Source: Rhodospirillales bacterium (GTDB lineage Bacteria; Pseudomonadota; Alphaproteobacteria; Rhodospirillales; JANQFP01). Taken from it: a stretch of DNA of 64,000 nucleotides. Position numbers and translations under genes: made by a program. This document shows positions 27,977 to 35,939 of this stretch, in pieces. The stretch covers positions 1 through 64,000 of the forward strand of contig JANQFP010000052.1 in the NCBI GenBank assembly GCA_028277795.1, given 5' to 3'. The notes below the pieces were generated by a model. That model searched no databases. It was not told the DNA's origin and saw only the letters and a list, made by a program, of their open reading frames with translations. Each line of letters opens with the position of its first letter. The first letter of the stretch is position 1.

Positions 27977-28552
27977 GTGCCCCCGTTCCCCCTGGAGACC
28001 GACCGGCTGTCGCTCCGTTGCCTGGAGCCTGCGGATGCCGGCGCCGTCGAGTCCTACGCCGCCGACCGCGCCGTGGCCCGCCACCTGGCCAACGTGCCGT
28101 ACCCCTATCCGGTCGGCCTGGCCGCGGCGTGGATCGAGGAGAGCCGGCGCAACATCGGGCGTGGCGACGACTACGCGCTGGCCGTCACCGCCCGCGGCCG
28201 CGGGGCTTTGGTCGGCACCGTCCACCTGAAGGTCCCGGACTACCGGGAGGGCGGCGAGATCGGCTACTGGATCGGCCGCCCCTTCTGGGGCCGCGGCTAT
28301 GCCACCGAGGCGGTGCGCACCGTCGTCGTCTTCGCCTTCAACCGGCTGGGCCTGCATCGGGTGTGGGCGGCGGTGCGGCCGGACAATCCGGCGTCCGCCC
28401 GGGTGGTCGAAAAGGCCGGCCTGGAGCCGGCCGGTACCGGCGACTACGACTTCCCGGCCCAAGGCGGTCGCAAACCGGTCGTCTTCTATGCCTTGACCCG
28501 CAGCGCGGCGGCCACCGCGCCGGCGCTGGGCGCCGTCATCAGCCGGGTCTGA
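27977..28552 (+). CDS. GNAT N-acetyltransferase, RimJ/RimL-like
   Basis: Acetyltransferase of 191 aa. It has the RimJ/RimL opening LETDRLSLRCLEPADAGAVE and the acetyl-CoA-binding block IGYWIGRPFWGRGYATEAV, ending with VVEKAGLEPAGTG. The GTG start at 27977 is preceded by the CCGGAG of the argJ end. Its stop TGA shares one base with the ATG of the next gene. The next gene's N-terminal half is a clear paralogue, so this is a tandem duplication. Substrate (protein N-terminus or small molecule) unknown. Confidence 0.9.
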   Translation: MPPFPLETDRLSLRCLEPADAGAVESYAADRAVARHLANVPYPYPVGLAAAWIEESRRNIGRGDDYALAVTARGRGALVGTVHLKVPDYREGGEIGYWIGRPFWGRGYATEAVRTVVVFAFNRLGLHRVWAAVRPDNPASARVVEKAGLEPAGTGDYDFPAQGGRKPVVFYALTRSAAATAPALGAVISRV

Positions 28553-29544
28553 TGGCGGCTCCGGGACCCGATCCCGGCTGTTGGGACGCGGCACGCCGGC
28601 ACCCGCTGCTGGTGACGGAGCGCCTGACCCTGCGCCCGCCGGCCGATACCGATCTGCAGACCGTCCTCGACTTGGCCGGCGACGCGGCGGTGGCCACCAT
28701 GACGGCCCGCATCCCCCATCCCCTGACCCGGGACGACGCGGCGGCTTGGCTTGCCGCCCGCGGCGGGGCCTGGGATGGGCGGCGCGGCGAGGCCGTGTTC
28801 GCCATCGAGCGGCGCGCCGACGGCCGGATGCTGGGCATGATTGGCCTCGAGGTGGACGATCCGGCGGCCGGCGGCCAGGTCGGCTACTGGCTGGGACGGC
28901 CCTTCTGGGGCCACGGCTACATGACCGAGGCGCTGGTCCGCCTGCTGCGCTTCGCCTTCACCGTCCTCGAGCTGCCGGTGGTGCGCGGCGACGCCTTCCC
29001 CGACAACGCCCGCTCGATGCGGGTCCAGGAGAAGGCGGGCATGGCCGCCGCCGGGCGCGACAGGATCCCGGCGCCGGCCCGCGGCGGCGACCGGGAGGTG
29101 GTGCTCTACGCCATCGACCGCGAGTCCTGGGAGCGGGCCAACCCGCGGCCCCTGGTTCTGGTCGCCGCGGTGGCCCTGATCGACGCCGACGGCCGGGTGC
29201 TGGTGGCCCAACGGCCGGAGGGCAAGGCCATGGCCGGGCTGTGGGAGTTCCCGGGCGGCAAGGTCCACGACGGCGAGACGCCCGAGGCGGCTCTGATCCG
29301 TGAGCTCAAGGAGGAGCTGGCCATCGACATCACGGAGAGCTGCCTGGCACCCCTGGTCTTCGCCTCCCACGCCTACGACGATTTCCACCTGCTGATGCCG
29401 CTGTACGCCTGCCGGGTGTGGAAGGGCACGGTGACCGCGGTGGAGGGCCAGGCCCTGAAATGGGTGCGGCCGACGGGCCTCGCTCAACTGCCCATGCCGC
29501 CCGCCGACGAGCCGCTGGTGGCGCTGCTCAGGGACTTCCTTTAG
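28552..29544 (+). CDS. GNAT acetyltransferase fused to MutT/Nudix hydrolase
   Basis: A 330-aa two-domain protein. Residues ~15-185 form a GNAT domain (TERLTLRPPADTD, VGYWLGRPFWGHGYMTEALV). Residues ~195-330 form a Nudix domain of the MutT type, with the box GGKVHDGETPEAALIRELKE followed by ELAI; MutT removes 8-oxo-dGTP from the nucleotide pool. In relatives the MutT gene occupies this spot after argJ, so the GNAT part was probably captured from the upstream gene. ATG 28552 is the first in-frame start after the previous stop (TGATG). It converges with the cytochrome gene, overlapping it by 17 bases. Confidence 0.9.
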   Translation: MAAPGPDPGCWDAARRHPLLVTERLTLRPPADTDLQTVLDLAGDAAVATMTARIPHPLTRDDAAAWLAARGGAWDGRRGEAVFAIERRADGRMLGMIGLEVDDPAAGGQVGYWLGRPFWGHGYMTEALVRLLRFAFTVLELPVVRGDAFPDNARSMRVQEKAGMAAAGRDRIPAPARGGDREVVLYAIDRESWERANPRPLVLVAAVALIDADGRVLVAQRPEGKAMAGLWEFPGGKVHDGETPEAALIRELKEELAIDITESCLAPLVFASHAYDDFHLLMPLYACRVWKGTVTAVEGQALKWVRPTGLAQLPMPPADEPLVALLRDFL

Positions 29545-29851
29545 GGGCCTCGCGCAGGCTGAGGATGTAGGCGACCAGGTCGTCGATGTCGCGGCGGCTC
29601 AGATGGAAGTTGGGCATGTCGCCGTGGGGCTCGACGAGGAAGACGGTCAGGGCGGACGCCGTCGTCGCGGGGTCGTTGGCAATGGCGCGGAGGGGACGCG
29701 CCGCGTCCTGGCCGCCCGTGCCGGCCACCACATGGCAGTTGGCGCACCACTCCTGGGCGGCCAGGCGCCCAGCCTCGACGTAGCCGGCGGCGCCGGCCGG
29801 TCCGGCCGCCAGGATGACGGCGAGTGCGGCAAACATGGTCCTCGGCACCAT
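29528..29851 (-). CDS. small exported c-type cytochrome
   Basis: Class I mono-heme cytochrome of 107 aa. A signal peptide (MFAALAVILAAGPAGAA) precedes the heme site CANCH. The likely axial Met lies in HGDMPNFHLSRRDIDDLVAY, a typical C-terminal helix. It would carry electrons in the periplasm. ATG 29851 is taken; ATG 29836 is equally possible and gives a shorter signal. Its last 17 bases overlap the end of the convergent GNAT-MutT gene. Confidence 0.9.
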   Translation of the reverse strand: MVPRTMFAALAVILAAGPAGAAGYVEAGRLAAQEWCANCHVVAGTGGQDAARPLRAIANDPATTASALTVFLVEPHGDMPNFHLSRRDIDDLVAYILSLREAPKGSP

Positions 29852-30143
29852 GTTTCCGGGCCTCCGCGCAACTCCGGGTATCGGCGACCCTAGCAGATAT
29901 CCGCCACCTGCGCGAGGATGGCCGAATCGGTGCGGCTCAAGGCCGCCCGGTGGTCAAGTTTCGGTTGCTCCGGGGGGCGAATCGGGGTCTCTTGTAGGCG
30001 TTTGCCGGCCGGCTCGGTGCCGGGGCCGCGGGGCTCGCGAGGTCCCCGCCGCGGCACGTCCGAACGAGCGGGCGGGCCGCGCCCCCCTGGAACCAGCGCC
30101 GCCGGCTTCGTCCATCACGGGAACCCTGTCGCGTGCGCCGCCC

Positions 30144-30902
30144 ATGAACGCCGAGGACACCGTCACCGCCTGCATCATCGTGATCGGCAACGAGATCCTG
30201 TCGGGCCGGACCCGCGAGGCCAACGTGCAGTTCCTGGCCCGCCGACTGGCCGACCTGGGCATCTGGCTGGCCGAGGCTCGGGTGCTGCCCGACGACGAGG
30301 CCCTGATCGCCCGCGCCGTCAACCGCTGCCGCGCGTCCTACCACTACGTGTTCACCACCGGCGGCATCGGCCCCACCCACGACGACGTCACCTCGGCCGC
30401 CATCGCCAAGGCCTTCGGCGTGGCCCTGGAACGCAACGCCGACGCCTTCGCCCTGCTGCGCCAGCAGTACAAGAGCGAGGACATGACGCCCGAGCGCTTG
30501 AAGATGGCCGACCTGCCGGTGGGCGCGGCGCTCATCGACAACCCGGTCAGCCGGGCTCCCGGCTTCCGCCTCGGCAACGTGTTCGTCCTGGCCGGGGTGC
30601 CGCGCATCATGCAGGCCATGTTCGAAGGCATCGCCAACGAGCTGGCCGGCGGCAAGCCTTTGGTCTCACAGACCGTCGCCGCCTTCGTCCCGGAAGGGAC
30701 CATGGCCGGCGGCCTGGCGCGCCTGCAAGAGGGACACCCGCAAGTGGAGGTGGGCAGCTACCCGTTCGTCCGCGACGGCAAGCTGGGGGTGAGCGTGGTG
30801 TTGCGCGGCCCCGAGGCCGACTCCATCACGGCGGCGGCGGAGGAGGTGGAGAAGCTGATCCGCTCCCTGGGCGCCGAACCGGTGGATGTGGGCGCCGAGT
30901 GA
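30144..30902 (+). CDS. CinA/MoaB-like molybdopterin-binding domain protein
   Basis: A 252-aa protein with the MoCF/MogA-type domain found at the N-terminus of CinA: ACIIVIGNEILSGRTREAN, VFTTGGIGPTHDDVT and VLAGVPRIMQAMFEG. It lacks the C-terminal NMN-amidase domain of full CinA. Such short forms are common in alphaproteobacteria and are often labelled competence/damage-inducible protein A; their true reaction (possibly ADP-ribose pyrophosphatase-like, as in the CinA COG1058 domain) is uncertain. ATG 30144 fits the conserved N-terminus; the open frame upstream to 29814 does not. Confidence 0.88.
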   Translation: MNAEDTVTACIIVIGNEILSGRTREANVQFLARRLADLGIWLAEARVLPDDEALIARAVNRCRASYHYVFTTGGIGPTHDDVTSAAIAKAFGVALERNADAFALLRQQYKSEDMTPERLKMADLPVGAALIDNPVSRAPGFRLGNVFVLAGVPRIMQAMFEGIANELAGGKPLVSQTVAAFVPEGTMAGGLARLQEGHPQVEVGSYPFVRDGKLGVSVVLRGPEADSITAAAEEVEKLIRSLGAEPVDVGAE

Positions 30903-30940
30903 CCCCATCTTAAGACGGCAGCCTCTCGGGAACCGGCGCC

Positions 30941-31183
30941 ATGGAACGCATGCAAAGGGACGCCTTGCTGTTCCTGTTCAAGCACCTGCTGTTCGGAAGC
31001 TTCGGCGGGATCCTGTTCGGCGTCTTGATTCTGGTCTTCGACGTGGCCGGCCTGGGCACCCTGGTGTGGTCGTCGCCCGACGCCGGGATCGCGCTCCTGC
31101 TGCTGTTCTTCGGCCTGTTCGTCACCTTCGGCAGCGTCGGCATGGGCGCTGCCGTGATGACCCTGGGCAAGGAGCGGGACTGA
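30941..31183 (+). CDS. small two-helix membrane protein
   Basis: An 80-aa protein with two hydrophobic segments (FGGILFGVLILVFDVAGL and IALLLLFFGLFVTFGSVGM) separated by a short polar loop, with a basic N-terminus and KERD at the end. Base composition matches the core genes, and it follows the CinA-like gene by 38 bases, so cotranscription is likely. Function unknown. Confidence 0.7.
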   Translation: MERMQRDALLFLFKHLLFGSFGGILFGVLILVFDVAGLGTLVWSSPDAGIALLLLFFGLFVTFGSVGMGAAVMTLGKERD

Positions 31184-31200
31184 CCCGCGTTCCCCACCCG

Positions 31201-31839
31201 TCACCGCTTGAAAACGACTTGGCTTGCATCGAGCCGTTGCTGCCAGCCGGCGCGCACCAGCTCCGGCTCCGCGGCCTCCTCTTCCGGCCGGCCGACGCAC
31301 AGGTAGGCGATCAGCGCCCAGTTGCCGGGGACGTCCAGGATGGCGTTGATGCGGTCCGCGTCCAGGATCGACACCCAGCCCACGCCGAGGCCGTGGGCGC
31401 GGGCGGCCAGCCACAGGGTGTGGACGGCGGTGACCACCGAGTACTCGACGGTCTCGGGCATGGTGCGGCGGCCCAGGCCGTGGCCTTCCGCCGGCTCCCT
31501 TTCGGCGAACACGGCGACCTGCACCGGGGCCCGATCCAGCCCGGCCAGCTTGAGTTGGGCGTAGAGCCGCGCCCGCTCACCGGCGTAGTCGGCCAGGGCA
31601 TCCCGGCTGCAGGCTTCGAACACGGTGCGGACGGCGGCCCGGCGCTCCGGATCGTCGACCAGCACGAACCGCCACGGCTGGCTGTTGCCCACCGACGGCG
31701 CCAGGGTTGCGAGGCCGATTAGCTCGTCGATCAGTGCCCGGTCCACGGGGTCGGTGCGGAAATGCCGCACGTCGCGGCGCCAACGCACCAGATCGGCGAG
31801 CTGGTCACGGAAGCGGGCATCGAAGAGGGGTGGGTTCAT
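31201..31839 (-). CDS. bluB: 5,6-dimethylbenzimidazole synthase
   Basis: Flavin-destructase of the nitroreductase fold (212 aa) that breaks FMNH2 with oxygen to make dimethylbenzimidazole, the lower ligand of vitamin B12. BluB marks are FADLLRW-like RDQLADLVRWRRDVRHFRTD at the N-terminus, LAPSVGNSQPWRFV at the flavin site, GHGLGRRTMPETVEYSVV, and GLGVGWVSILD before AYLCVGRPEEE. ATG 31839 follows AAGGA. The neighbours are not cobalamin genes, and I see no cobalamin riboswitch upstream. Confidence 0.92.
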   Translation of the reverse strand: MNPPLFDARFRDQLADLVRWRRDVRHFRTDPVDRALIDELIGLATLAPSVGNSQPWRFVLVDDPERRAAVRTVFEACSRDALADYAGERARLYAQLKLAGLDRAPVQVAVFAEREPAEGHGLGRRTMPETVEYSVVTAVHTLWLAARAHGLGVGWVSILDADRINAILDVPGNWALIAYLCVGRPEEEAAEPELVRAGWQQRLDASQVVFKR

Positions 31840-31895
31840 GGTTATCCTTTTTTCGGCTGCTGCCAGCATAGACGCGCGGGCAACCTCATGAGATT

Positions 31896-32996
31896 TCACA
31901 CCTGGGGCGACGGCGCCGGCTCGTAGCCGAAGGTCCGCGCCACCGACTCGGTCTCCTGCCAGATCAGCGTCCTGGCATCGGCGGACAGCCCGGCCTCCCG
32001 GTCGGGCGGGGCGGTGATGTCTTCGGGGCTTCGGTCGTCCCACGCCCCCGGGCGTTGCAGCTTGGCGAACGCCTGGAGGCCGGCGACGGTGGCGGCCGGG
32101 TCGGCACACAGGTCCTCGTAGCGCACGACCATGATCCGGCGCGCCAGGCCACCGCCGCCGTCGAGGAGGCGGCGAACGTACCCGTAGGCCTCGCGCCAGG
32201 ACACGGCGTATCCAAGGTGATCCGCGCGCCGCGCCCACGCCCGGGCGATGCGCGACCGTCCGTCTTCGGTGAAGGTGATGGGGACGCGGCGCGGGCCGAA
32301 CTCGTAGTGCCCGGCCGCCTTCAGATAGCGCGGCACCCGCCGGTCCCGTCGCGCGTAGTCGGAAAACAGACGATGTTGCCGGACCAGGGACTGGACATGG
32401 GTGAACGGGTGGCGGATGGGAATGATGAAGAGCGCGTCCGGAAGGATCTTGGCCAGGTATTCGACTCGCGAGAGGTTGTAGTTCCCTTTGGAGAGATACC
32501 GGTCTCCTCGCCGGATCAACAGGATCTTCTTGATGTGCGACAGGAAGAAGCGTTCGAATTCGGGCGCGTGGTCCTCGGCGGTGATCACGTGGTTCGCCCG
32601 CCGGTCGTGGGCCCGCGGAAAGAAGTGGCTCCAGATGGGCTCCTCGAAGGCCTCCGGGCTTTCCCGGGTGATCCGGATGCGGTCCTTGTGCGGCCGTTCG
32701 GTGGGCGGCTCTTCTCTCGCGAAGCGGTCTTGAAAGCGGTTCCAATAGTAGGGCGTGAACACGAAGGGGAAGTCCCGATAGCGATGGGTGGCCACCCCTT
32801 CGACGCGGGCCAGGATGTCCAACAGGATCGTCGTCCCGGAGCGGGCCAGCCCGGTGATGAAGACCGGCGCCTCGACGGAAACGGCCGACAGGCGGTCGGC
32901 CAGCACCCTGGTCTCCATATCGCCCAGATCCTTCAGCCCGGCGGGGACGGCGGCGGCGAGCCGCGCCAGGGCGTAGTCGGACCGGCTCAGGTTCAC
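31896..32996 (-). CDS. PAPS-dependent sulfotransferase family protein
   Basis: Sulfotransferase of 366 aa predicted to move sulfate from PAPS to a carbohydrate, lipid or peptide. The 5'-phosphosulfate loop is FITGLARSGTTILLDILARV, and the 3'-phosphate-binding part is FIIPIRHPFTHVQSLVRQH. The chain is soluble, so sulfation would take place in the cytosol. The start is GTG 32996, overlapping the upstream gene's TGA (GTGA). It closes a minus-strand run that begins with an arylsulfotransferase, which suggests work on a common sulfated product. Confidence 0.88.
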   Translation of the reverse strand: MNLSRSDYALARLAAAVPAGLKDLGDMETRVLADRLSAVSVEAPVFITGLARSGTTILLDILARVEGVATHRYRDFPFVFTPYYWNRFQDRFAREEPPTERPHKDRIRITRESPEAFEEPIWSHFFPRAHDRRANHVITAEDHAPEFERFFLSHIKKILLIRRGDRYLSKGNYNLSRVEYLAKILPDALFIIPIRHPFTHVQSLVRQHRLFSDYARRDRRVPRYLKAAGHYEFGPRRVPITFTEDGRSRIARAWARRADHLGYAVSWREAYGYVRRLLDGGGGLARRIMVVRYEDLCADPAATVAGLQAFAKLQRPGAWDDRSPEDITAPPDREAGLSADARTLIWQETESVARTFGYEPAPSPQV

Positions 32997-33691
32997 GCCC
33001 GCCTCCGGGTGGCCACGTAGCCGACGAAGGTGGCGCAGACGAACGCCACCAGGAAGGAGAACTCCAGGTCGCTGAGGAACGGCCACAGGACGTTGACGTC
33101 CCCGCGCGACGGCCGGATCACGACGTAGGCGACCCCGTCCCCGGGCTCCTCGCCGATGACCGTCACCCGGAAGGCCAGCGAGGCCAGGACCGCGCAGTGG
33201 ACGGACGGCCGGCAGAACCCGTAGCGGCCGGCGAGGTCCACCGTCTCCACCGCCGAGAAGGCCGTCTTCAAGGTGCCTGTTCCCCTGGTGTCGAGAGGTC
33301 GGCGGGCGCGGCCGTCCCCGTCCGGGGTCACGGTCCGGCCGTTGATCGAGACCGGAATGCCGGGGGGATACACTTCGATGGACCCTGCGGCGCCGTCCCA
33401 TGCCTCGACCGCCGGCGGGGCGACGAACAGCAGCGCCAGGACCGTGGGCACGGACGCCGCCGCCACGCCGAGCAGGCTGCGCCCGAGATACCGGGCCACC
33501 AGACCGATCAGGGTTCTGTAGTGGGCCATTAGATGGTCGAACTCGTCGGCCGAAAGCACCGTGCCCGAGGTGCGGACGAAAGACCGCCAGAACAGCGCCG
33601 ACGCCTCGGCGGACACGATGCGCCGCCAGATGGCGACGAAGCTCCACCCGAGGAGGAGGGCCGCCCCAATGGCGGCGAGATACGCGAGCAC
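32993..33691 (-). CDS. membrane protein of unknown function in sulfation cluster
   Basis: A 232-aa protein with membrane helices at about residues 1-22, 72-92 and 205-225 and a periplasmic-like domain between the last two (VYPPGIPVSINGRTVTPDGD, then a Cys pair in GRYGFCRPSVHCAV). I recognise no family. It starts with GTG 33691 and overlaps the sulfotransferase start by 4 bases, which ties it to that enzyme. It could present or assemble the sulfated product, but this rests on position only. Confidence 0.72.
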   Translation of the reverse strand: MLAYLAAIGAALLLGWSFVAIWRRIVSAEASALFWRSFVRTSGTVLSADEFDHLMAHYRTLIGLVARYLGRSLLGVAAASVPTVLALLFVAPPAVEAWDGAAGSIEVYPPGIPVSINGRTVTPDGDGRARRPLDTRGTGTLKTAFSAVETVDLAGRYGFCRPSVHCAVLASLAFRVTVIGEEPGDGVAYVVIRPSRGDVNVLWPFLSDLEFSFLVAFVCATFVGYVATRRRA

Positions 33692-33741
33692 GGCCAGTCC
33701 CCGCCCCCCGCGTCGGTCCGGTCAAGGAGCCGCGATGACCG

Positions 33742-34011
33742 TCATCGGCCCGTCGAGACCCCGCCGTCCCGGCCCGTGGCGGCGGCGCCTTCGCTCCGCG
33801 CCTTGCGCCGCTTCAAGAGCAGTCGCACGGGAAACACGACGAACCCGACGACCGCGATCAGGAATGCCGCCACCACGGCGATCAGGCTGCCGATCATGCC
33901 GAGACCGGCCCCCGGACCGATGTAGGCGAGGGCGTCGGAGGGCGCCAGTGCCGCACCCGCCGCCAACAACACCACCAACGCTCGGAAATCCGGGTCCCGC
34001 TGTGGACGCAC
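33742..34011 (-). CDS. small membrane protein, AYIGPGAG type
   Basis: An 89-aa protein: a signal-like helix (LVVLLAAGAALAPSDALA), the motif AYIGPGAGLGMIGSLIAVV, a second helix and a basic tail (LLLKRRKARS). The AYIGPGAG motif recurs in small bacterial membrane proteins encoded beside alkaline-phosphatase- or sulfotransferase-type genes; its role is unknown. It lies 15 bases after the arylsulfotransferase and 50 before the next gene. Confidence 0.75.
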   Translation of the reverse strand: MRPQRDPDFRALVVLLAAGAALAPSDALAYIGPGAGLGMIGSLIAVVAAFLIAVVGFVVFPVRLLLKRRKARSEGAAATGRDGGVSTGR

Positions 34012-34026
34012 GCCGGGTGTCCTTCG

Positions 34027-35451
34027 TCAATCCTTGGCCAGGAAGGCCGGGCGTTCGGCCACGTAGTAGGCGCTGGTCACGGTGAACCTGCCGAACCTGG
34101 TCTCGGCGTCCCGGCCTTTGGCCTCGAGGAACCTGCCGATGTCGTGGGTGTTGACGTACTCCCATAGCACGTCGCCGGTCCGCAGGTCCACTTCGAGGAC
34201 CCGCCCCTGGCGGGAGGCCGACACCAGGGCGCGGGTACCGTCCTCGTGGACGTCGATATGGCCTGCGCTTTCGGAGAAGAACGCCACGCTCTTCGGGGTC
34301 GATTCGCCGGGGAACACGGTCTGCGCGTCCTGGGTGCCGAGATCGATGCTGATGACGCGACTGCCGCCGGAGTCCCGCGCGCCCCCCTTGTTGTCGAAGA
34401 CCAGGACCCGGTTGTCGCCGACGAAACGCGGGCTGTGCTGCTGCGACGTCTTGCCGAAGGTGAAGGCCTTCACCTGCGCCGTGTGCGGATCGAGGACCGC
34501 GACGGCATTGACGTTGCGCAGCGACACCAGCAGGTCGCCTGCGGCGAGGCCCGGGTAGTCCGCCACCCGGTCCGCCGGGAGCAGCCGGACGTCGTTGAGA
34601 TGGAGGGGGTCGCAGGGGTCGCGCGAGTACTCCATCACACCGACGAACCCGGACCGGAGCAGGCCCCCGTAGACCGAGATCTCCCGAACCACGTCGCCGT
34701 CGGGGGTCAGTACCGCGATCCTGTCCTCGTAGATCTTCTCGTACTGGCAGACCAGTTTGACGCGGGTGCCGTCCACGGTGACCGGGCTGTCGAGGAAATC
34801 GTGGGTTGGCGTGTAGACGGTTCCATCGACATCGACGGAGAACCAGTGGTGGCTGGCGTTCTCCCGCTTCCAGATCAGGCCACCCCGCTTGTCGAGTCTG
34901 GCGAGGCCGACGCTGTACGGATAGGTGAAGCGGGCCTGGTAGGAGACCAGCAGGTCGCCGTTGTCGTAGAGGTGGAGCCCGACCGGATAGATGTTGTCGA
35001 ACCGGGTGAAGCCGCGCAGGCGCGACACTGTTCCCCAGGGCTCGTCGTCGTCGATGGGCCAGGCGTGGCGGACCGTGCCCCGGCGGTCCACGATCCAGGC
35101 CAGGCAGCCGAAGCGCGGGCAATGGGACATGAGCTGGTAGGGACCGCCGGTCACCAGGATCAGCTCCGCACCGGCGCCGGGGCCGGCCGCACCGGTGCGC
35201 ACCGTCGGTTCCGTCAGGCCATCGCGGTCGTAGAACTCCAGATTGATGGGCGCGTCTTCGAGGGCCTCGGGCACGGTCTGCCGCAAAGCGCCCCACGCCA
35301 TCCTGGCTTCCTTGAGGGTCTCGTAAGGAAATATTTTGAAAGTAACGGAAAGAGCGCCGTAGAAGAAGCTGAACACGCAAAGGCTTGCAATAAAGAAAAC
35401 CTTGTACACGGCCGTGTCTCTACTTTCTCCGCCCCCGTCGAATTCGGCCAC
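34027..35451 (-). CDS. arylsulfotransferase (ASST) family protein
   Basis: A 474-aa beta-propeller protein with an N-terminal membrane anchor (KVFFIASLCVFSFFYGAL). ASST enzymes pass sulfate between phenolic compounds outside the cytoplasm without PAPS, through a histidine intermediate. Recognisable blade segments are ASHHWFSVDVDGTVYTPTHD, DPLHLNDVRLLPAD and QQHSPRFVGDNRVLVFDNKG, as well as GDVLWEYVNTHD near the end. Several histidines could be the nucleophile, so catalysis is not certain from sequence. It is the first gene of the four-gene minus-strand cluster running to the PAPS-dependent sulfotransferase. Confidence 0.85.
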   Translation of the reverse strand: MAEFDGGGESRDTAVYKVFFIASLCVFSFFYGALSVTFKIFPYETLKEARMAWGALRQTVPEALEDAPINLEFYDRDGLTEPTVRTGAAGPGAGAELILVTGGPYQLMSHCPRFGCLAWIVDRRGTVRHAWPIDDDEPWGTVSRLRGFTRFDNIYPVGLHLYDNGDLLVSYQARFTYPYSVGLARLDKRGGLIWKRENASHHWFSVDVDGTVYTPTHDFLDSPVTVDGTRVKLVCQYEKIYEDRIAVLTPDGDVVREISVYGGLLRSGFVGVMEYSRDPCDPLHLNDVRLLPADRVADYPGLAAGDLLVSLRNVNAVAVLDPHTAQVKAFTFGKTSQQHSPRFVGDNRVLVFDNKGGARDSGGSRVISIDLGTQDAQTVFPGESTPKSVAFFSESAGHIDVHEDGTRALVSASRQGRVLEVDLRTGDVLWEYVNTHDIGRFLEAKGRDAETRFGRFTVTSAYYVAERPAFLAKD

Positions 35452-35560
35452 GCCTACACGACAACCCGGACCGTGTCAACGCGACGCGAGGGGCGTCGGC
35501 CGCGTCGGCGCTTGTGCCCCGCCGACCGGGCGAGATAGGGTTTGCAGCCGGTTTCCACGC

Positions 35561-35647
35561 GCGGGCGTGGCGGAATTGGTAGACGCAAGGGACTTAAAAT
35601 CCCTCGGGCGCGAGCCCATGCCGGTTCGAGTCCGGCCGCCCGCACCA
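35561..35647 (+). tRNA. tRNA-Leu (UAA anticodon)
   Basis: Acceptor strands GCGGGCG and CGCCCGC pair fully, followed by A and an encoded CCA. The D-arm holds GGAATTGGTAGACGC, the anticodon stem-loop GGGACTTAAAATCCC reads TAA, a long class II variable arm follows (TCGGGCGCGAGCCC region), and the T-arm is CCGGTTCGAGTCCGG. The gene is intact and is followed at once by a cluster of hairpins. Confidence 0.97.
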
Positions 35648-35665
35648 CCCTTCGCTCTTCGGGCT

Positions 35666-35831
35666 CCTGCCTGCGCGAAGCCGGAGCTTCGCTTCGGCGA
35701 AGGCAGGTCGGGTGGCGGGCCACCCGGAGGTCGTTAGACGAAGGAGTGTCCTCCGACCTTCAGTCGGCCGAAGCCGACTTTCGGTCGGCGAAGGCCGAAG
35801 CCCCCGCCTTCGCGAAGCGCGCTTCGGCGGG
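35666..35831. repeat. cluster of four hairpin-forming palindromes after tRNA-Leu
   Basis: Four inverted repeats follow one another: 35666-35707 (arms CCTGCCT/AGGCAGG with an inner GCGAAGC/GCTTCGC), 35709-35726 (CGGGTGG/CCACCCG), 35762-35779 (AGTCGGC, loop CGAA, GCCGACT) and 35803-35831 (CCCGCC/GGCGGG around the perfect palindrome GAAGCGCGCTTC). The words CTTCGGC and GCGAAG recur throughout. There is no open frame and no T-run, so this looks like a nest of short palindromic repeats (REP-like) rather than a simple terminator. Confidence 0.7.
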
Positions 35832-35939
35832 CGAAGGGAGGTTGGCGTAGGAGGATTGGTTCGTTAATTCTCTGGCCATTCGCACCGGCGCGGTGTCGTC
35901 GCGCCTTCTTTCCTGAACCGATCCGGAGTCATCGGCTTC

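Noticed and set aside
35540-35850. Protein-coding frames across the tRNA-Leu and hairpin cluster
   Set aside because: They read through a perfect tRNA gene and palindromes, so they have no coding character.
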